Positions 61,075-64,000 of a DNA stretch of 64,000 nucleotides are shown here, one piece after another. This DNA comes from Eutreptiella sp. 'Long Island Sound 2002' (Eukaryota; Euglenozoa; Euglenophyceae; Eutreptiales; Eutreptiaceae). The DNA lies in assembly GCA_964036045.1 (NCBI GenBank), contig OZ038380.1:123522899-123586898 (forward strand), given 5' to 3'. Each line of letters starts with the position of its first letter. Within the stretch, counting starts at the first letter, position 1. The notes below the pieces were generated by a model. It had not been told where the DNA came from. It was given only the letters and a program-made list of their open reading frames with translations, and made no database searches. Both the position numbers and the translations under genes were made by a program.

Positions 61075-64000
61075 AACTACTCGTGGATGGCTTCACTGAG
61101 ACATCATCCTTGAAGAAACGAACTGCAGCTTTCCAGCTTCACTCTGACTGTCGAGCACCTCCTGGTTTCACCTACCTGATACTCACGTTCACCAACATAC
61201 ATCAGCAGATCTCATAGCAGCGAGTTCGCAGTACAGCTGTTGTCAACCAAAGACGGTTGCACTGGCGCTTCAACCACAAACAATCCGACCTTCCTCCAAG
61301 GCTCTCCTCCACATGCTGGTTGTGTTCTACTACAGAGAGGCGCCAATTTGCACAGTATGACACAAAGACGCCCCGTGCAACTCGGTTGAAGGCAAACTCT
61401 GCAGTTGAACACCTGATTGTCTCGTCTATCTCCTTGAGAGTCGTGAGGGGTATTCTTATGCTTATCCTGGTTCTTTTTCCTCTGAGAAAGAAAGGCGGCT
61501 GTTGTGTGCTTGAGGCCTCTACACATTGCCCCTCCGAAAATGCAGTCCAGGGCAGGGCACACCAGATCCCTCTTGTTTTCGTCAATTTCCCGATATTCGC
61601 AATACTATTTCCTGCTACCCTCGTCAGCAGGACGTAAGCAAGCAGGATTTTGAAAGCATGTAAGTGCTGTCCCGGGTAATTGGGAGGGCCGGAGGGCTCA
61701 GGGCTCTCTAGGCCCGGGCCGCAGCCTTGCGGGGAGGCGACCTGAATGCTTGTTCCGGTGACCCAGGGGACAATAGGGGAGGAGAGGGCAGCGAGAACAC
61801 TAGACAAGTCCATACTCATATGACCCAGAGAAAAAACCCAGTCTATGAAGGAAATCAATGCGGATGAACATAGATACATCAAAGGGTCTGAATCTGTCTG
61901 AAACGATTTATATAAATCCGATTTGGAAAAAAAGTATGGCCGATTTTGGTCGCGCACGCGCACCAGCGGCAAATGGCTATTCCGGGTAAATCATCAGAAA
62001 GCGGCGGATTTACAATGAACGGACAGCAGCGCTGAGTCGAGCACGTCAGAATTATGTAGTCCAGTCCCTGGGAATGGTCTGGGGGTCGGCAGCAGCGCCG
62101 AAGTGTGTAAAATGGCCAAAATGTAGCCAATCTGGGGCAGATCTGTGAAAGTCTGAGCAGATGGGGGTTAGCCGCACTTACACTCCCCCTCAAAAAACAC
62201 ACTGGGGTGTGTCCCTACGACAACAAAGAACGTGGTGCGGGTATATCCGAGAAAAAAATGAAAAATGTACTCTTGAAGAGGCAAAATCTGCTCAATCTGA
62301 TCTGATATGGGCTGAACTGTCACCAAATCGGGATGGATGAACTTGGAATTAAGCAGAATGATGAGTGACAAACAGTCCAACGGACAGGAAACCATACGGT
62401 TAACAGCTAGGGAGCACGTGAACGTATCTGTAAGCGATACCAAACCATGCTTTGGTTGAGATTGAGGTAGATTATTGGAAGATTCAATGGGGGGATAATC
62501 AAAATGAAGTAAAATCTCTGGCGCTCTGAGCGTCTTTGCTCTCGCGGGCACGCTACGGCGTCCTCCACGTACTTTGCATCGTGTTGGTCCCGCTTTTCCC
62601 GTTCTGAAAGGTACAGCATGTGCTACAGATTTGACGCATCTGACGGATTTTCAGAAGAATCAACAAGGTTGAGTCTCAATTTGCACTAAGATGGAAGGAA
62701 TGAAGCAGTTGCAGAGAGAGGACACAAGGACAAACGTAGTCTACAGCTCCTAAGAGAACAGAAAAACATCAGCTTAACAAGGTTAGGCTAAGCCTTAAGC
62801 AGATGCTAAAGGAATGAGAGGAGATGGCAAAAAAATGAACCTAGATTTTCCTAGCATGTACAAATCTTCGCGGATTAAGGCGAAATGATGCGGAATGTCT
62901 GAAACCGAAACGACTACTGCTTTCGTTTAGACTTAGGTCAATATATAATGTCGTTCCTTCGGCTCAATTATGCCTTCCGGCACGTTTGTTCCCAAGCATC
63001 CAACAGATGACAGGAAAATGTGGGTCTGATGATGATGCATCATGATGGGACATGATGGCCCTGAATCCATGGCATGTAACGCGCCGAAGGATAGCTAGAG
63101 GCGCTTTACTTACAGTAAATAACTGGAGGACACAGAATAGTCCTTTATGTACAGTGGCGGCGGTGTCCATCGACTTGGACAAGGCCACTCTTTCAACTGA
63201 GTCCCACAAGACACTTGGATTCACCATTCTTGACCTGAAACCCAGGGATTACGCTCACATTGGCGTGTGCCAAAAATACACCGAAGCTTACGGACCTCAG
63301 AGGTTGCTGTTAGAAGTCCCCAGAGCCTCTGTCTGAAGGTTGTCTGAACAATTGACGTCGGGGTTTTGTGCAACAATGGCAGAATGAAGGACAAACCTGA
63401 GAAATTCAACCTAAATTTGAGGATCCTGTGCCTGAATCTGGACGTTGGCTTCAGCATCAAGGCAGATAAAGATAATATCTGAGTTCCTGGCGTCGCAACT
63501 GGACCGGCCAGAACTACAGGGGGTACCTGTGGGGGTGAAAGTCGCTGCGCAGCATTTTTGTATGTACAATTGCTTCCATCTGCACGAGTAGCCCAATTTC
63601 CAAAGGTGCACAGACCAACAGAGACAAGATTACCCCGAATCTGCCTGAATTAAGCCTGAGCTTGGTTTTCTTTGGACACGGCAGCACACTCCGTGGGCTC
63701 TGGTAGCGTTTCTACGCCTTGCCTGGCTAACAGAGACCACAGAAACGTTGATTGACGTCAAAGGCTCAAATATTCTCCATTCCCCACATCAAGCTGAAAT
63801 CAGCAAGCATGAACTAAGTCTTGGGATGCCTTCCTCAATTTGGCCAAGCACGAACACATGTGACCACCAACCTGTCTGGTCAGGCACGGGTACGGCTTGG
63901 GCGCTGTGAATCAGCGGCAGAACTCAAAGCTCGGTCCTCATGTGGCTCCTGGGCTGGCGTGACGGCAGGAGGGGGGATTGGCGGATCAACCCTGGAATGT
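61075..64000. other. Unassigned DNA, weak ORFs only
   Basis: No repeat partner elsewhere in the window and no motif. Candidates are a 257-codon minus ORF at 61202-61972, overlapped by a plus ORF at 61257-61637, and a plus ORF 63052-63336 whose second half (SIDLDKATLSTESHKTLGFT, then LDLKPRDYAHIGVCQKYTEA) looks more protein-like. Any could be an exon or chance. Confidence 0.3.

Noticed and set aside
61202-61972. 257-codon minus-strand ORF as a host gene
   Set aside because: No motif, uneven composition, and an overlapping plus-strand ORF of comparable quality. Not enough support.

Overview
The window is eukaryotic, repeat-rich nuclear DNA with no bacterial features and no confidently recognised host gene. 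It is a stack of retroelements: two nearly complete Ty3/gypsy-type LTR retrotransposons, a decayed third, and two head-to-tail copies of a non-LTR (LINE) retroelement. All sit in or between stretches of decayed coding-like DNA. GC-rich mosaic segments and chromodomain-bearing Ty3/gypsy elements would suit a green alga or other protist, but nothing here proves a lineage.

Layout. (1) 1-3618 and 20365-25010: one very GC-rich block with plus-strand coding remnants of unknown identity, split by element 1. (2) 3619-20364: element 1, plus strand. It has 3.0-kb LTRs (TG...CA), 4-bp target duplications (gtgg), a 1282-aa Gag, a protease ORF behind a single in-frame UAG, RT/RNase H, integrase and a chromodomain, with several frame changes in pol. 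Directly after the 5' LTR are 11 bases exactly complementary to an internal LTR segment, as expected for a self-primed (Tf1/sushi-like) element. (3) 25011-26500: AT-richer DNA with a tRNA-like sequence and a palindrome. (4) about 26500-32440: element 3, minus strand, a broken pol plus long 3' noncoding DNA related to element 2. (5) 32447-36325: a 5'-truncated LINE copy ending in a 61-bp minisatellite. (6) 36326-47660: a longer LINE copy with N-terminal region, endonuclease (internally duplicated), RT, RNase H, then a separate downstream ORF coding for a dUTPase joined to a CCHC zinc knuckle, a long noncoding stretch and the minisatellite tail. (7) 47661-49261: unassigned. (8) 49266-60609: element 2, minus strand. 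It has 0.79-kb LTRs with unusual AGTA...TACT ends, a polypurine tract, a candidate tRNA primer site, and one long gag-pol frame interrupted only by UGA codons. (9) 60614-64000: unassigned, with weak ORFs.

How parts work together. In the Ty3-like elements Gag would form particles, protease would cut the polyprotein, RT/RNase H would copy the RNA, and integrase with its chromodomain would place the DNA at chromatin. In the LINE, the endonuclease would nick the target and RT would prime there. The dUTPase-CCHC protein is an unusual downstream accessory. Most copies look inactive (stops, frameshifts, truncation). Element 2 pol is the most intact reading frame.
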